From Ypsolopha sequella (taxonomy: Eukaryota; Arthropoda; Insecta; Lepidoptera; Ypsolophidae), in contig OW203984.1 of the NCBI GenBank assembly GCA_934047225.1, positions 11,123,201-11,187,200 on the forward strand: DNA of 64,000 nucleotides. Reading direction: 5' to 3'. The position numbers were made by a program, and so were the translations under genes. Under the pieces are notes generated by a model. That model had not been told where the DNA came from. It ran no database searches and saw nothing but the letters and a program-made list of their open reading frames with translations. This document shows positions 44,731 to 56,654 of this stretch, in pieces (position 1 is the stretch's first letter; each line of letters opens with the position of its first letter).

Positions 44731-45115
44731 TCCATCCATCAGCCTATTCGTCCACTGCTGGATATAAGCCTTTTCAGGACTTTGGTGGCCTTAGTGGTCC
44801 CTTTGGTGCCTTTGGAGTGGTCCCGGCGATCATCCTGGAAGAATTGCCCATACTCACACACGTTGGGCAGGCGGGTTGGTGAGCGCGGTGCCGGAGCGCT
44901 CGCACCAGTGACGCCGCTGCCCGTCACCGGCCTGTTCCATATAAGGCCCGGCTATTAGGGATAAATATATACCTCCATCCATCTGTCCCAGGCATGGTGG
45001 GCCTCCTGGTTTTTTGCCTGTGAGCTGTCCTCTTACTCTCCCCCGAATTACTTCGAGGGGGTCTCCAAGTAAGATGTAGTACCTCCACAGTCGAGCCCGG
45101 CATCAGCTCTACCAC
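44731..45115 (-). repeat. Family A repeat (GATG tail), near full length
   Basis: The CCATCCATCAGCC tail is at the left; GGTTGGTGAGCGCGGTGCCG, TCCCCCGAATTACTTCGAGG and CAGTCGAGCCCGGCATCAGC follow in family order. There is an extra run, TGGTGCCTTTGGAGTGGTCC, absent from the other copies. Confidence 0.85.
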
Positions 45116-46454
45116 CTATGTTCGTTTATAATATGTTTATGTTACTAATACATACCAGTAAAGAAGTATGATCAAGTTTGGAACTTGGAATTTAAAACAC
45201 AAAAACTGCACTATTGTCGTTCTGCTCAAAGTCACATACCGGTTGAAGCCTAGCATTTATTTAATATGAGTTTCATAAAAATTGTAAAAAAAATGTAACT
45301 GATCACTTTATCAAGTATTCACAATATGAATTTCCTTGTATGAAGTAAAGTCCTCTTATGTTACACACATAATACCACAGTTATTTTACCTCTGACAGCT
45401 GTTCTAAGTCCAATACTTAATAATCATTTTCGATCAGCCTAGAGGTAAATAAAATGTGAACGATCTGTAAACGGCGGCCTTCGATACTCTCTACATGTCC
45501 AAACCACCGAAGCATCAATAGATTTTAGATTACATTAATCAATATTTTGTAAATTAAATAAAAGAACTTGCCTACCAAAACTTTTTTTCTTTTCGACTCG
45601 TCGCGCCGACCCTATTGAAAACGCACGGCATGTCGAGCCGACGCCGCTATACCGCGCGCTGTACTAAGTATTATCAACGCTAAGTCCAGTCCCTTAGATG
45701 CATTTTTGCATGTAGTTCCTGACAGTAGATAGTGTAGCTATAGCGTAGCGTGCAATTTTGGTAGGTATTTTCGTTTTACAAGGAAGAGTAGTATCTGTTA
45801 CCACCCCCGACACTTCATAGTCCACGCTCAAGTTATTTACCTACACTCTCACGCGGGCATCTGGCTTGTCCGCACACGCTTGTGTGTGTGTGCGTGAGCT
45901 AGTCTAGGGCTGGCAGCAAGCGTGTGAGCGTCGTCGATCGAGAGGGACAACATTTATCAGCAACTTACATGATTCTCTTCCTAAATTTTAGCGTGGTTAA
46001 TCCCTAGGTCCTAGTTCTGGTTCCCTATGGATAAATTTGTATTAAAAATATATATATCGTCATGACCTGAAGGGACCTAATCGAGCTCTGCCTGCCTCCA
46101 GATTTACCACTAAGTTGCGGGGGACCGCGGGGGACGATAAACTCGCGCGGGGAGGTGAGTGTCGCTTCTTAACGTAGTAATACTTTATATTCTCTGCTAT
46201 TACGTAGAAACTACTATATAATCTGTGATAATACTAACAATATTATTACAATTCCGATGAACACAACATTTTACCTCTCACGAATCACAATCCCTACGTG
46301 AAACTTCGTAAACAGATATTAATCATAACAGACATGAGAGCACTAAACGCAATTTCCAGTCGCTTCGAAAACTTGTTACAAACATTACAAAAGTTTTTGA
46401 GCACTTTTTGTATATGCTTGGGACTCCCGTGTATTCGTGTCCATGTTTTTCTGC
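45116..46454. other. Non-coding; GC-richer island, nothing identified
   Basis: 45590-45670 is rich in CGCGCCGAC-type words, and 45880-45935 holds a TGTGTGTGTGTGCGTGAG run. No coding or repeat assignment could be made. Confidence 0.35.
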
Positions 46455-47112
46455 TTAAGGCGCTACGGGAAAAAAACGACACTAAGAACTTGCATATCTA
46501 CTTCGGTAAATAATATATTATTTTGATAAAATTGTTTATTATTTTTGGAATCTTTATCTAGGGATTTGTTAAAACAGAAACGTGATTAAAGAAATTCGGC
46601 TCGATAGAAATATTTATAGAAATTAGGTCTTTTTCGACACCAATTCTCCTAGTTTGACAATTTAGAATGACATATGGACTGCAATTATATTTTATTGGAT
46701 GGGTTTTAACGGTATCTATGACCTGCCCCCCTATTCTGTATCTTTAGTTGCCAACTGCACGAGGTGCCTATCATCAAAAACATAGCTAAAAACTGAAATT
46801 TCAAAATAGCCTTTAGTGGGTATTGAACTATTAACAATCTGTGTCGTCACTTCAAGTGCGAAAATATCCTTAGGACATCGGAATTCGATAGTATATCTAT
46901 GTTTTTGATGATAGACACCCAGTCCAGAAGGCAACTAGAGATACACAATAGGCCCGCTGGTTAAACGAAATTTTGATAGCAACTTTAGTACATTTTATAT
47001 TAATTAAAAAACCGACTTTTTGCAACTTTTCCATGAATCCGTCCCTCTAGCACTGAGGGTTTTTTCGCATGTGGAGTAACAGGGACACTAAAACTTTTAC
47101 ATATCGCCTTAA
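46455..47112 (+). mobile_element. Family B element interrupted by a nested MITE
   Basis: It begins TTAAGGCGCTACGGG and ends CATATCGCCTTAA. It aligns in reverse with 32034-32460 except for an insertion at 46725-46957. Both ends carry TTAA. Confidence 0.75.
46725..46957. mobile_element. Palindromic MITE nested in family B
   Basis: CTATTCTGTATCTTTAGTTG and GTGCCTATCATCAAAAACAT on the left are mirrored by ATGTTTTTGATGATAGACAC and GCAACTAGAGATACACAATA on the right. It is absent from the matching site at about 32200, which shows it inserted later. Confidence 0.75.
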
Positions 47113-47790
47113 GGTGGGCCAATCCGCTCAGCTACCATATAAATGCTTTGGATGTATGTGACGTCCTGATGGCTTTGATCCCGTATGAAACTTTGCACAC
47201 ATCTTTATATATATGTCGTGGCCATATCGTAGAATTGACCAGCGAAGCGAAGCGGAGCGAGGAGGAGTGTGTTAGGTTTACATGTAAATACATTTGGAGA
47301 GCCGAGCGAAGCGGAGCGGAGCGAGGCGACCCTCCCAATTTTAACACAAATACGATATGGCCAACCAGATCATGAAATGGTCAATTCTACGATATAGCCA
47401 CGACATATACACATCTTTATTTATACTCTCTCATCGAAATGTGCAAGATGGCGAGATATTCAAAAAGCGCGGAATTTGTGAAATGGTTTCAGGTAAAAAC
47501 TGTTTTCCATGAAACGGTAACTGTTTATTTATAGAAAAGCGTGTAAACTTAGTCTTCTTTACATGAACGACATCTGTATTTCTCTCTTTTTTTATTTCCA
47601 GTACAGATGAAAAATTATACAACTTGCTAAATTTTATGTAAAAACGAGGCAATATTCACGATATCCTGACAGCTGTTATGATAGTGTTTTATCAAATTTT
47701 GCTTTTTGGGCTGTACAGAGACGTAGTTAGGTGTCGCTAGATAATACTTATGAAGAAAATAAACTTTGACTTCACATTCAGTTTCAATTT
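47113..47790 (+). repeat. Family C repeat, copy 3, with nested MITE
   Basis: It matches 34095-34645 (CATATAAATGCTTTGGATGT, GTGCAAGATGGCGAGATATT, GTGAAATGGTTTCAGGTAAA, GCTGTACAGAGACGTAGTTA) with a family D MITE inserted at 47213-47406. It starts directly after the TTAA of a family B element. Confidence 0.75.
47213..47406. mobile_element. MITE family D, copy 1
   Basis: ATGTCGTGGCCATATCGTAG on the left and its near-exact complement CTACGATATAGCCACGACAT on the right. The centre contains a GCGAAGCGGAGCGAG-type purine-rich tract repeated twice. It lies within a family C copy. ACACATCTTTAT occurs on both sides and may be a target duplication. Confidence 0.75.
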
Positions 47791-49139
47791 CAGTGCAGGT
47801 ATTGAGGAACTGATTATTCCAATAATCTTCGATAAAATATTAAAAGGCGTATGAATAATGGACCAAAATTCATGAAAAAAGTCACGCTGTAGACAGTTAT
47901 CATCAACATCAAATACATATAATAAAAGAGTAGAACTCGGTGTGTCTGTAAATTGAATAATTGAAAAAAGTAATAAAAATAGAATAGGGGTGACTAAAAA
48001 GAGTAACACAAATTTGTGATTTTTAGAATTCCTTTCTCTCTGTCTGTCTATTTATTCGCGCACATCTACGAACCTACAGAACGGATTTTCATGTAATTTT
48101 CACAAGCAGACAGAACTTAATTTAGATTATAATATAGGGTTTGTTTCATTAAAATCGAGTATCAGAAAAAAAGTTTTTGTCATTTAAGAATTGTTGGAAT
48201 TTACTTTTTTACTGTTAGAAGTTAGAAGTTACATAGCAAATAATAATTCCTGGCGATGAAGGCCTATAGACGTCACAAACGATTGATTAAAAGAAAAAAA
48301 GAAAAAGACTTCGGTTAGAATTATGTTTCGTATACAATTTTAGTGTATAAAAAAACTACAGGTGGCGCTGTTCATTATTAGAACGCATATAAATAGATAT
48401 TTAATTATTTTTTTTATGGCCATCGGCCGCATTATCTTCTTCCACGCGGAGAGAAAGAAAGAGTAGTGTTCCGTGCAGTTATCTCAAATAATTATTATAT
48501 TACAAATTTTTATTTATTTATTTATTAGCCAATTTATTTCTAGTTTTCTTAAATAACAAATTATTGTTTTGCAAAATTTAAAGGATTAGAAAAGAATGTA
48601 TATGAATATTAGGATTAGTGTATCAAGTATAATACTAGCTTGAAAAAAAAAATAATAAAAAAAAATGAAATAAAATAAAAATTATATTACAAATAATTAT
48701 ACCTAAATAATTAATATCCAAAAATACAAACTTAACATTACGTAGAAAATGTATAAAACAAAACTGCAAAATAAAAACATCAACATTTGTAAGCTTTCAA
48801 AACTGTTACCGCCGCTAGCTATACAATACACGAATAAATTTCGATTGTACGGAACCCTTGGCGCATAAGCTCGAGTCGTACTCGATCGATTTTTTTAGCA
48901 TAAATTGACTTAATTTTAGACATAAAACACATTTTAATATAACTTCTACTAAAGATCCGTCCTATAAAAAGATTCGTATTGAGAGATTCGGCCTAAAGAA
49001 CAATTTCCTTCCTGGCTAGTATTCTTTTGTCAACAGTCATTATGATTTCGCGGTTGGCTTCAGGTGAATCCCCGCGTTTTATAGAAGAGGGTAAGTATTG
49101 CTCGGCATTGTCGAATACACAACGAAAATGATAAAATAC
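47791..49139. other. Non-coding; dispersed-repeat scraps
   Basis: 48846-48895 carries TACGGAACCC and CTCGAGTCGTACTCG, the reverse of the GGGTTCCGTAC repeat. The remainder is AT-rich with no gene. Confidence 0.4.
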
Positions 49140-49254
49140 TAGCTTTTGCCCGTGGCTTCGCCCGCGTTGGTTTAGTTTTTGTGAAGACAATCGAATCTGT
49201 CAATATTCTTCGGACCCTTAATTTTATAGAATGTATTTATTTCGACTCTGGTTT

Positions 49255-49595
49255 GAACGAAACTATTTATTGTTCTCTAAATTGGTCCTCTCTTAAACTG
49301 TTTTTGACGAAGCAAAAGGCCGAGCCGCGTTTCCGAGCAAAATTATTTCTTGACCTCTTGTTTGATCACCAGCTGTAAAGTGTCTTTGGCGAGACCGAAG
49401 GTCGATCCGCATTTTCAAACTAAAATATTTATTGTTCTCTGAATTGATCCTCTGATAAAGTGTTTTTGGCGAGGCCGAAGGCCAAGCCGCGTTTTCGAAC
49501 GAAACTATTTCTTGTTTTTTGAACAGATCCCCTGCTAAAGTGTCTTTGGCGAGGCCGTAGGCCGAGCCACGTTTCCGGACGAAACTATTTAAGTT
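49255..49595 (+). repeat. 81-bp minisatellite, about 4 units
   Basis: GGCGAGGCCGAAGGCC-type words recur at about 49306, 49387, 49467 and 49548. Each is followed by GAGCCGCGTTT, CGAACGAAACTATTTCTTGT and TCCTCTG. Further diverged units are at 49915 and 50028. The 129-codon frame on - across the array is a repeat by-product. Confidence 0.75.
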
Positions 49596-50076
49596 GTTTG
49601 GGAAATTAGCCCAGACAAACAGATATACAATTTCCTGCTCTAAAAAAAAAATCCTATAAATTGACTGAACTAAAATTATCATATCACCACACCAAAACTT
49701 TTGAAAATCCGTCCAGTAGTTTTAGGTGATGCGTTGACAGACAGACAGAAATTTGTGTTTTGATATCATACATAATCATACAAGGTTTCGTTTAATATAC
49801 TTCCTATTTACGAGGTTTTGCCCGCGGTTTGTATGTCGTATCGAATCTTTAAAATTTTTTTTCTGACTGACTCTGGTTCGGAGTATTTTTAGTAGTCATA
49901 ATCTCTAATTTCATCCCCACTGGCGAGGCCTGAGGAGACACTATTTTTTGTTTTCTGAAATAATACTCTGTTAATCTGTCTTTGGCGGTCTTTGATAACT
50001 GATTTAATCCCCTAGTACAGTATGTTTGACGAGGCTGAAAGCCGAGCCGCGTCTCCGAACGATACTTTTTCTTGTT

Positions 50077-50335
50077 CCCATGGGAACTTATTTATGAAAT
50101 AAAAAGTAACCTTTATCCTATTCCAGGTATAGAACTACATTTGTGCAAAGTTTCAGCCCAATTGGTTAATAAGTAAATACAGCATGAAGGAGTAACATTT
50201 CATCACTTTTCTATAGGAACTTGATATCCCATTGCCATCCCATGGGAACTGGTTTATGGAATAAAAAGTAACCTATGTCCTATTCCAGGTCTTGAACTAC
50301 ATTTGTGCAAAGTTTCAGCCCAATCGATTAAGGCG
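50077..50335 (+). repeat. Duplicated SINE-like unit, 162-bp spacing
   Basis: CCCATGGGAACTTATTTATG at 50077 recurs at 50239. Each is followed by AATAAAAAGTAACCT, TCCTATTCCAGGT, GAACTACATTTGTGCAAAGT and TTCAGCCCAAT. It is similar to an abundant lepidopteran repeat with GGGAT(A)AAAAGTAGCC wording. Confidence 0.65.
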
Positions 50336-50339
50336 ATTA

Positions 50340-51660
50340 CCATCGCCAAATTAGCAGCTCGATATTTGTCACTACAAATATCAACGGAAACGACATTGAA
50401 ATAACGTTCATATCAGCGCGCAATGCATAGTGGCTGTTACGACGCTCCTTGAAAGAGCGAAATAGGGGAAAATTATACTTTTCACTTGGACGTGATTACT
50501 CGATTGAATAATCTTATGTTATGTTTATAGCTATAAAGTTTATCTATTTATCAAAGCATAGATGAATTCACACAAGAAACGAACGAAGTGCGTTCCGTAA
50601 TAGACTGCACAAGTGTCCCAATGCCTTACTTAAGTATGTCTAGTTGGATACAAAATACTTTATTTTTTTTACTATCAAAAATATCTTCTTTGCGTGACAC
50701 TATTTATAATATTTTCAACTAATAATTTCATGGAAAATGAGTAAAAGAACACTCGTTCATACAGTTCAGGTGCGTCTGAACGGTATAGCCGCCTGAGAAC
50801 GCTAGAGAACCAATCAGAAGGAACGACGACAAAAGAGGACGTGGTGTAAAAAATAAGGGCGGGGTTTATTTAATTTCTCGTCATTGCTGCTGATTGGTTC
50901 TCTAGCGGTGTTATAATAAATTGGACCAATCATAGCGCAGAATTGCGGTGTCATCGTGTAATTCATAATGATAGTCAATATAATGTAAATGACAGACAAT
51001 GTAAGGACTGATAACACAGCCTCTGATGTTGTAATTACCTTATTGTAGTATGGGAGTAGATTAAAAAGATTTAAACACAATAGCAGAATGTATTATTTCA
51101 TTAAGATTTGATGTTTTAGTAAATGATAAGAAAGGTGAACTGAAAACACACACTTAAAAATGTTCCTTATCTTAACCCTCTTAATTCTCATTATTGCTGA
51201 AACAATAGATCACATTCCAGATCGTGGCTCGGATCCCTAGCAGGGTAATATATCTTTTAACCACGCGTACTTATCTTGCATGCGTATGTTTCTAACAGAA
51301 TCGACAATCTTACAGATACCGATTTGTTTAGTTGTTCTTTGACGGAGTTCTTTATTACCAATCGCATTAGATTAGCCTGTAAATATTGTGTAGTAAAAAA
51401 AAATTCAATAAATAAATTAAACTTGCACGTGTCCCAGCATACTGTAGAAATTAGCTGACTTAAAGTTCCTACAACTTTTAAGTGACCGTCAGAGATGGAA
51501 GTGTAGTTTCAGTCCTCTTCTTCTGTTTTAGTAACTTTGAATTCAAATGCAAGGCCTCCAAGAGGCGCACGTATGCAGTCTTCGGAGATGGCTACAAATG
51601 TGTGCCTTTTGGGTAGAAACCCTTGGGCCATAAGGACCAGAAACGCGACGACTTTTCCAA
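50340..51660. other. Non-coding; one small inverted repeat
   Basis: ACGCTAGAGAACCAATCAG at 50799 pairs with CTGATTGGTTCTCTAGCGG ending near 50910, a possible small MITE. Nothing else recognised. Confidence 0.4.
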
Positions 51661-51664
51661 GAAA

Positions 51665-51760
51665 TATCCTCGCGCCTGGTCGACGCTTCTGGTGATCGGC
51701 GGGCTGGGGCCTACCTCGGACAGCGGATTAGCCTCGCAATCCAAAGGGGTAACGCTACCT
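51665..51760 (+). pseudogene. LINE ORF2 C-terminal fragment
   Basis: Encodes QEISSRLVDASGDRRAG then AYLGQRISLAIQRGN and a stop, the same tail as 17321-17460. The sequence upstream (LGP.. near 51625) continues the family only with frameshifts. The AT-rich sequence after the stop resembles the other copy's 3' UTR. Confidence 0.6.
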
Positions 51761-52388
51761 AACCAGCCTGCTGGGGACCTTAAATAATATTTTTTATTTA
51801 ATTTAGGCTATTTTTTATTTTATTTTCTCTGTAGTTAGTGTTTATTTTAAGTATTATTTATAATTAAGTTTTATTTATGATATTCAAGTGCCTGTCAAAA
51901 ATTCAAATAGGAGTCAAATTTAATCTTATAAAAACATATTTAATAAAATGTACATGAACTAAATTAAAGGTTTATTTAAGTTTATATATAATTAATAGTT
52001 AAGTTATAAAAATTTTAGTTTATTCAAGTTTACATAGTTCACAGGTCACAGGAAAATTAAAAAGCAGGCGGATAGTGCCCCGTTGTAACTCAACTCTCTC
52101 GAGATCGTGCCCGGTCGAACATGCATCGATGAGTTTTTCGAGATTAATATTTTTATAAAAGGTATACTTGCAATTTTCGGCACTTGGTGAAACTTGAAAT
52201 ACATAACATAAAGCTGCCAACCGTCCCACATTAGGGGGGCAGTCCCGCATTTGTCTTTTTTATTCCCCTTATAGAAATCAACCCACATTGTCCCACAAAC
52301 ATCGAATTTGTCCCCCAATGTCCCGCATTTAATTGAACAGCCACCCACAATAAAATCAGCGTATTGCGTGCGAAAGGAAATATTTAAG
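51761..52388. other. AT-rich non-coding stretch
   Basis: Probable LINE 3' UTR, then unidentified sequence. Confidence 0.35.
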
Positions 52389-52534
52389 ATGTCGTGGCCA
52401 TATCGTAGAATTGACCATTTCCTGATCTATCACGCACCTATTTTTTACTTTTGTTGAAATATTTTTGATTTCACACTTTACGATCTGCCCAACCAGATCA
52501 TGAAATGGTCAATTCTACGATATGGCCACGACAT
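52389..52534. mobile_element. MITE family D, copy 2
   Basis: 146 bp with ends ATGTCGTGGCCATATCGTAG and the exact complement CTACGATATGGCCACGACAT. The inverted ends extend about 40 bp. It lacks the purine-rich centre of copy 1. Confidence 0.85.
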
Positions 52535-52979
52535 TGACATAAGGTGCGAGTGACAAAGATGAGAGTAGGCGGTAATACGAAAGGTGCGAAAGGGAGGCTT
52601 ACTTTTGGAACACATACAATGCGAATGCAGCCACACGTGCAGCCCACATGCAGTCACTGAATTTTTTCGTCATGAAAAAAAAGCGATAAGAGGTTGAACT
52701 CGCGAAAACGGAAGGGCTGTGGGCCTTTCACACAGTTTGTAACAAGCAGAGTTTCAACTCGATGGAATATACGAGTATAGTACATCAAAACTTATTTAAA
52801 AATCCTTCGAAGTCGATTTTTGTGCGGAAATCCGCGTTCTGTTTTCGAATTAGGAAAGTTCGAAAATGGTGTAACATCCGAAACCGGTTAGGAGAAAAAC
52901 TGGTCATAAATAAATAGTGAAACTACTTGTACAAGTGCTTTTAATTCAAGATAACATTGTTATACTTGCTATCGACGAA

Positions 52980-53150
52980 AGACTGTGTAAACCTGCATGT
53001 CCCAAAAAGCGTGTATTTGCGCCCGTAGTACGGCGATAAGGCTCACCCCTATCACGTAAGGACGTAAAAATCATCGGTGAAAAGAAGGTTGACTGTTGAT
53101 AGTCCGCACTCGGATACACCTCTAACACCCCCTCGGGGACATATGTCATG
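52980..53150 (+). repeat. SINE family M body, opposite orientation
   Basis: AACCTGCATGTCCCAAAAAG, CGTGTATTTGCGCCCG and ACACCTCTAACACCCCCTCG are the complement of the other copies. Confidence 0.65.
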
Positions 53151-54042
53151 GCAATACAAGGTGACATTTATTTATACGGCCAAATTCATACTGGAGGCTT
53201 GGTAAGTGATCAGTATCACGGATCGATAACATATTTTACGAAATTTAAAAAAGAACATTTTTGCTTTCTGTAATGTTGACTATTTATTTAAAGGGAACTG
53301 GAAAAACAAATAATTTTGAACTTCCCAAAAAGGGTCATCGAATCTTGATAACGTCTACTTACCGAGTCTTCAGTATGAATTTCGCTGCCTAAATAAATGT
53401 CACCTTATTTTATTGGTACTTAGGTACGTCTTTTTTTTTAACCATATTTTTCTAGTATCATGTTTTTTTCTAATGAAAATGTAGCTTTATTGATCGAACA
53501 AAACAAACTAAGTTTTAATATTCGGGCCAAGTTGAGTTATTTTTCGCTTGAAGGCGTACAAACACAACAGCCCTTCTCTTTGTGCTCAAACATCATCTCG
53601 CTTTTATTATTAGTTTAGGATAAGAATTACGCATTTCGTGCGCAAAATTATTCCACCGAACAACTTTTGCTATTACTTGCCTATTGTACTCTTTGTTCTT
53701 TTGTTCGTGCAGAAATGTGATTTTTATCAAATTAACTATTATCCTACAAAATCCTCTTATCTTGTCATGTCCTACTTCAAAACTAACGCTTAGACAAGGC
53801 CATAAAGTTAGGTCTTGCGTACCTTAGAACAATACCCGAAAAAAAACGTGACAACCAATTTCTGCATCATTTTAATCTCTATAATTTTCAAATTTTCAAA
53901 TACCTAGTTAAAACATCTATCAAACGATTATATTAAAACAATCCTTGTAATATATTTGTTTTTAGATTTATAGAACTATTTAGTTTTAATTTTAGGTATA
54001 TACATTTTTTTTTGTTATTTAATTATTTATTGTGTTTAAACA
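53151..54042. other. Non-coding, nothing recognised
   Basis: No gene or shared repeat seen. Confidence 0.35.
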
Positions 54043-54403
54043 GGTAGTAGAGCTGATGCCGGGCTTGACTGTGGAGGTACCACCATCTTACTGGAGACCC
54101 CCTCGAAGTAATTCGGGGGAGAGTAAGAGGATAGCTCACAAGCAAAAAACCAGGAGGCCCACCATGCCTGGGACCGATGGATGGCGGTATATCCATTTCT
54201 AATAGCCGAGCCTTACATGGAACAGACTGGTGACGGGCAGCGGCGTCACTGGTGCGAGGGTTCCCGCACCGCACTCACCAACTCGCCTGCCCAGCGTGTT
54301 TGAGTATGGGCAATTCTTCCAGGATGACCGCCGGGAGTGGCAAAGTCCTGGAAAGGCTTATGTCCAGCAGTGGACGAACTAGGCTGATGGATGGATGATG
54401 GAT
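54043..54403 (+). repeat. Family A repeat (GATG tail), full-length copy
   Basis: It starts GGTAGTAGAGCTGATGCCGG. It continues through ATTCGGGGGAGAGTAAGAGG, CCCACCATGCCTGGGACCGA, GGGCAGCGGCGTCACTGGTG and TTATGTCCAGCAGTGGACGA, and ends in GATGGATGGATGATGGATG. This is the cleanest copy and a good reference for the family. Confidence 0.85.
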
Positions 54404-55397
54404 GTGTTTAAATAAATACAACAACATTTTTTATTTTTTATTTTAGGTCATCTTTAGTTAATTTTTTGAATGTTATTTAAGTTTTTAATAAATAATATTG
54501 ACCCCTATTAAAGGTGGATATGTGAATATCGGAAAACTATAGTGATGTTACAACATTTTTACTTATAAATAGCACAAAGTATAATAATATAACTCTTCAA
54601 ATTACTAAGGGTCACCTTAAATTAAAACTAAATAAACCTAAACTGAACACAGAAATAAAAACTAAGTTACTTAAAAATAATTAAATATAAAATCGAACTA
54701 CCTATAAGTAAAAAAATATAATTGGCTTAGTAGCTATTACTAGATAATATTAAATTTAAAGTAAAACAAAAATGAGAAAAATTTCCCCAAGACCCCATAA
54801 TATCACATTTTATTATTCCGTCGAACGTTTTTGGAATAAAAATATGCCCAAGCATGTATGCCAATTGGCTTCCTTTTCTTCGTCAATATTTTCGATTCGT
54901 AAACCGTTTTGACATGACAGATATTTAAAAAAGCGTGCACATCTTTTATAAAATTAAAAACGTGACGTCATTCATTTGGCCTTCAGTGCGTCATCACCGC
55001 ACATTTCAATACGGAAAAATGTATTTCCTGAACGCATCTTAAAGTCTGACAAGGATTCGACCATTCAAACTTATATGAATACCTTCCTATAAATACTAAA
55101 ATTATTATTTCGTGGCAAATTACAAAATGGCGTCCTCTCAGAAATAGAGTAAATAAGCATGTTACACAACACAAACGGCACTTGTGAAAGGACTTTGAGC
55201 AGGAAGTCAAATAGGAGCTGCTTTTGAAAACTCGTAAGTTGTTTGCAAACACCGAGACACGCTGCAAACATACCCACTAAAGCTGTTACTTAGTTGAGGG
55301 TAATCAAATTTAAATACTGACTGCAAAACAGTTACATATCTTTCTTGTAACGACTTACTTGAAACTAAATAACTGTCATTATTTATATCGTCATGAC
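54404..55397. other. Non-coding, nothing recognised
   Basis: AT-rich with short open frames lacking domains. Confidence 0.35.
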
Positions 55398-55712
55398 ATG
55401 AATCCCTGAGGGGGTGTCAGAGGTGTTCTCAAGAGTCTACACTCGGAACACCCATTATTACGTCCCAACGTGATGGTTCATGAGCCCTATTGCTGTACTT
55501 CGGGCACAAATACACGCTTTTTAAGGCATGCAGGTTTCGTCACAATGTTTTCCTTCATCGTTCAGAAAGTGGTAAGTATTAGTAATACAAATACCATGCA
55601 CATAGATTCCAAAAAAGTCATTTATGCATGCCCGACCGAGGATCGAACCTGGGTCTCAAGATTGAGAGGCCAGCGTTCTACCGCTGCGCCGCTTATTAAC
55701 CTGTCGGTATCG
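55398..55712 (-). repeat. SINE family M, most complete copy, with tRNA-like head
   Basis: On the - strand the head (55700-55620) reads GCGGCGCAGCGGTAGAACGC (A-box region), CTGGCCTCTCAATCTTGAGA, and GGTTCGATCCTC (B box). The body down to 55398 carries the GCATGCCTTAAAAAGCGTGT and TCACGTTGGGACGTAATAAT blocks. RNA polymerase III boxes followed by an unrelated body define a tRNA-derived SINE. Confidence 0.75.
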
Positions 55713-56521
55713 TATCGGTCCTCTTATTATCGCTTAAACCACAGAACATTATAAATGTTCTGAGGCTTAAACAATAGTAAAATAGATCACACCCCAGATC
55801 GTGGCTCAGCCAAAGATTTCAAAAGTAAAGATAAGCCCTTGCCGTAGTATGACAGCACAAATATGTTTTCACCTTTAAATGGGTGACGCTCACACGTTTG
55901 GAATCAGTGCGCATCTGAACACAGTGATAGTTGGATGCCTTAATGAATTTTTACGAGAAAAGGGTCTCAATTTGCCGTCGTGTGCATTTTTAAAGTGCAC
56001 TAACATTTCAAGAAATATGAATAAAGCCATAAGTGTGACATTTCACATTCAAAAACAATGCAATAGATTTTAGGTGCCAGGGCTCATCTAAACTTTTGAA
56101 ATCTTTGGGCTCAGCCCTATTTCTATGAATCGACATATTGTGTGACATCGATATCTTCCTGGAAAATAAAAACTGTTTCAAAGCCAATGCAAATGAAATA
56201 CTGTCTAAGTGACCTGTAATTTATTCTTGAGTTTTTATGTCTTTATATAAATACTCCTGTCATAACTGTGTGTGTATATTTGTTAACAAACCATTTAAGT
56301 CCAAGCGTTTATTCTAAATAAGTGTGTTATTTTATAAGGGTTCTTTAGGTCTGTGTGAGTTAATGTCTTTCTTTTTTTTTTTTTTTCTTATTATGTAATA
56401 ATGTAATAATGATGTAATTATGTAATAATGACTGTTTGTAACCTAAACAAAAAATAACTAAATAAAATAAATATTCTCACTACTAAAAAGAGCCAAGAAA
56501 TTTCATTCCGTTAGAATACTA
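55713..56521. other. Non-coding, nothing recognised
   Basis: It includes a T-rich run and ATGTAATAATG simple repeats at 56367-56430. Confidence 0.35.
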
Positions 56522-56577
56522 AAAAGTTATAAGTAAAATACATAGTACAAATACTATGTATTTTACTTATAACTTTT
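56522..56577. repeat. Perfect 26-bp hairpin
   Basis: AAAAGTTATAAGTAAAATAC continues to CATAGTA, then a CAAA loop and the exact complement TACTATG..CTTATAACTTTT. All 26 pairs match, which is unusual for AT-rich background. Confidence 0.85.
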
Positions 56578-56622
56578 GGTATACCGTATGGTAAATTGGT
56601 TTGATCTATTGAGATGATTGAT

Positions 56623-56623
56623 T

Positions 56624-56654
<31 letters not shown>
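56623..56654. repeat. (TTTA)n microsatellite
   Basis: About seven TTTA units; it may be the tail of a - strand retroelement fragment. Confidence 0.75.

Noticed and set aside
49293..49682. 129-codon - strand open frame
   Set aside because: Produced by the 81-bp minisatellite; 81 is a multiple of three, so any open unit stays open.
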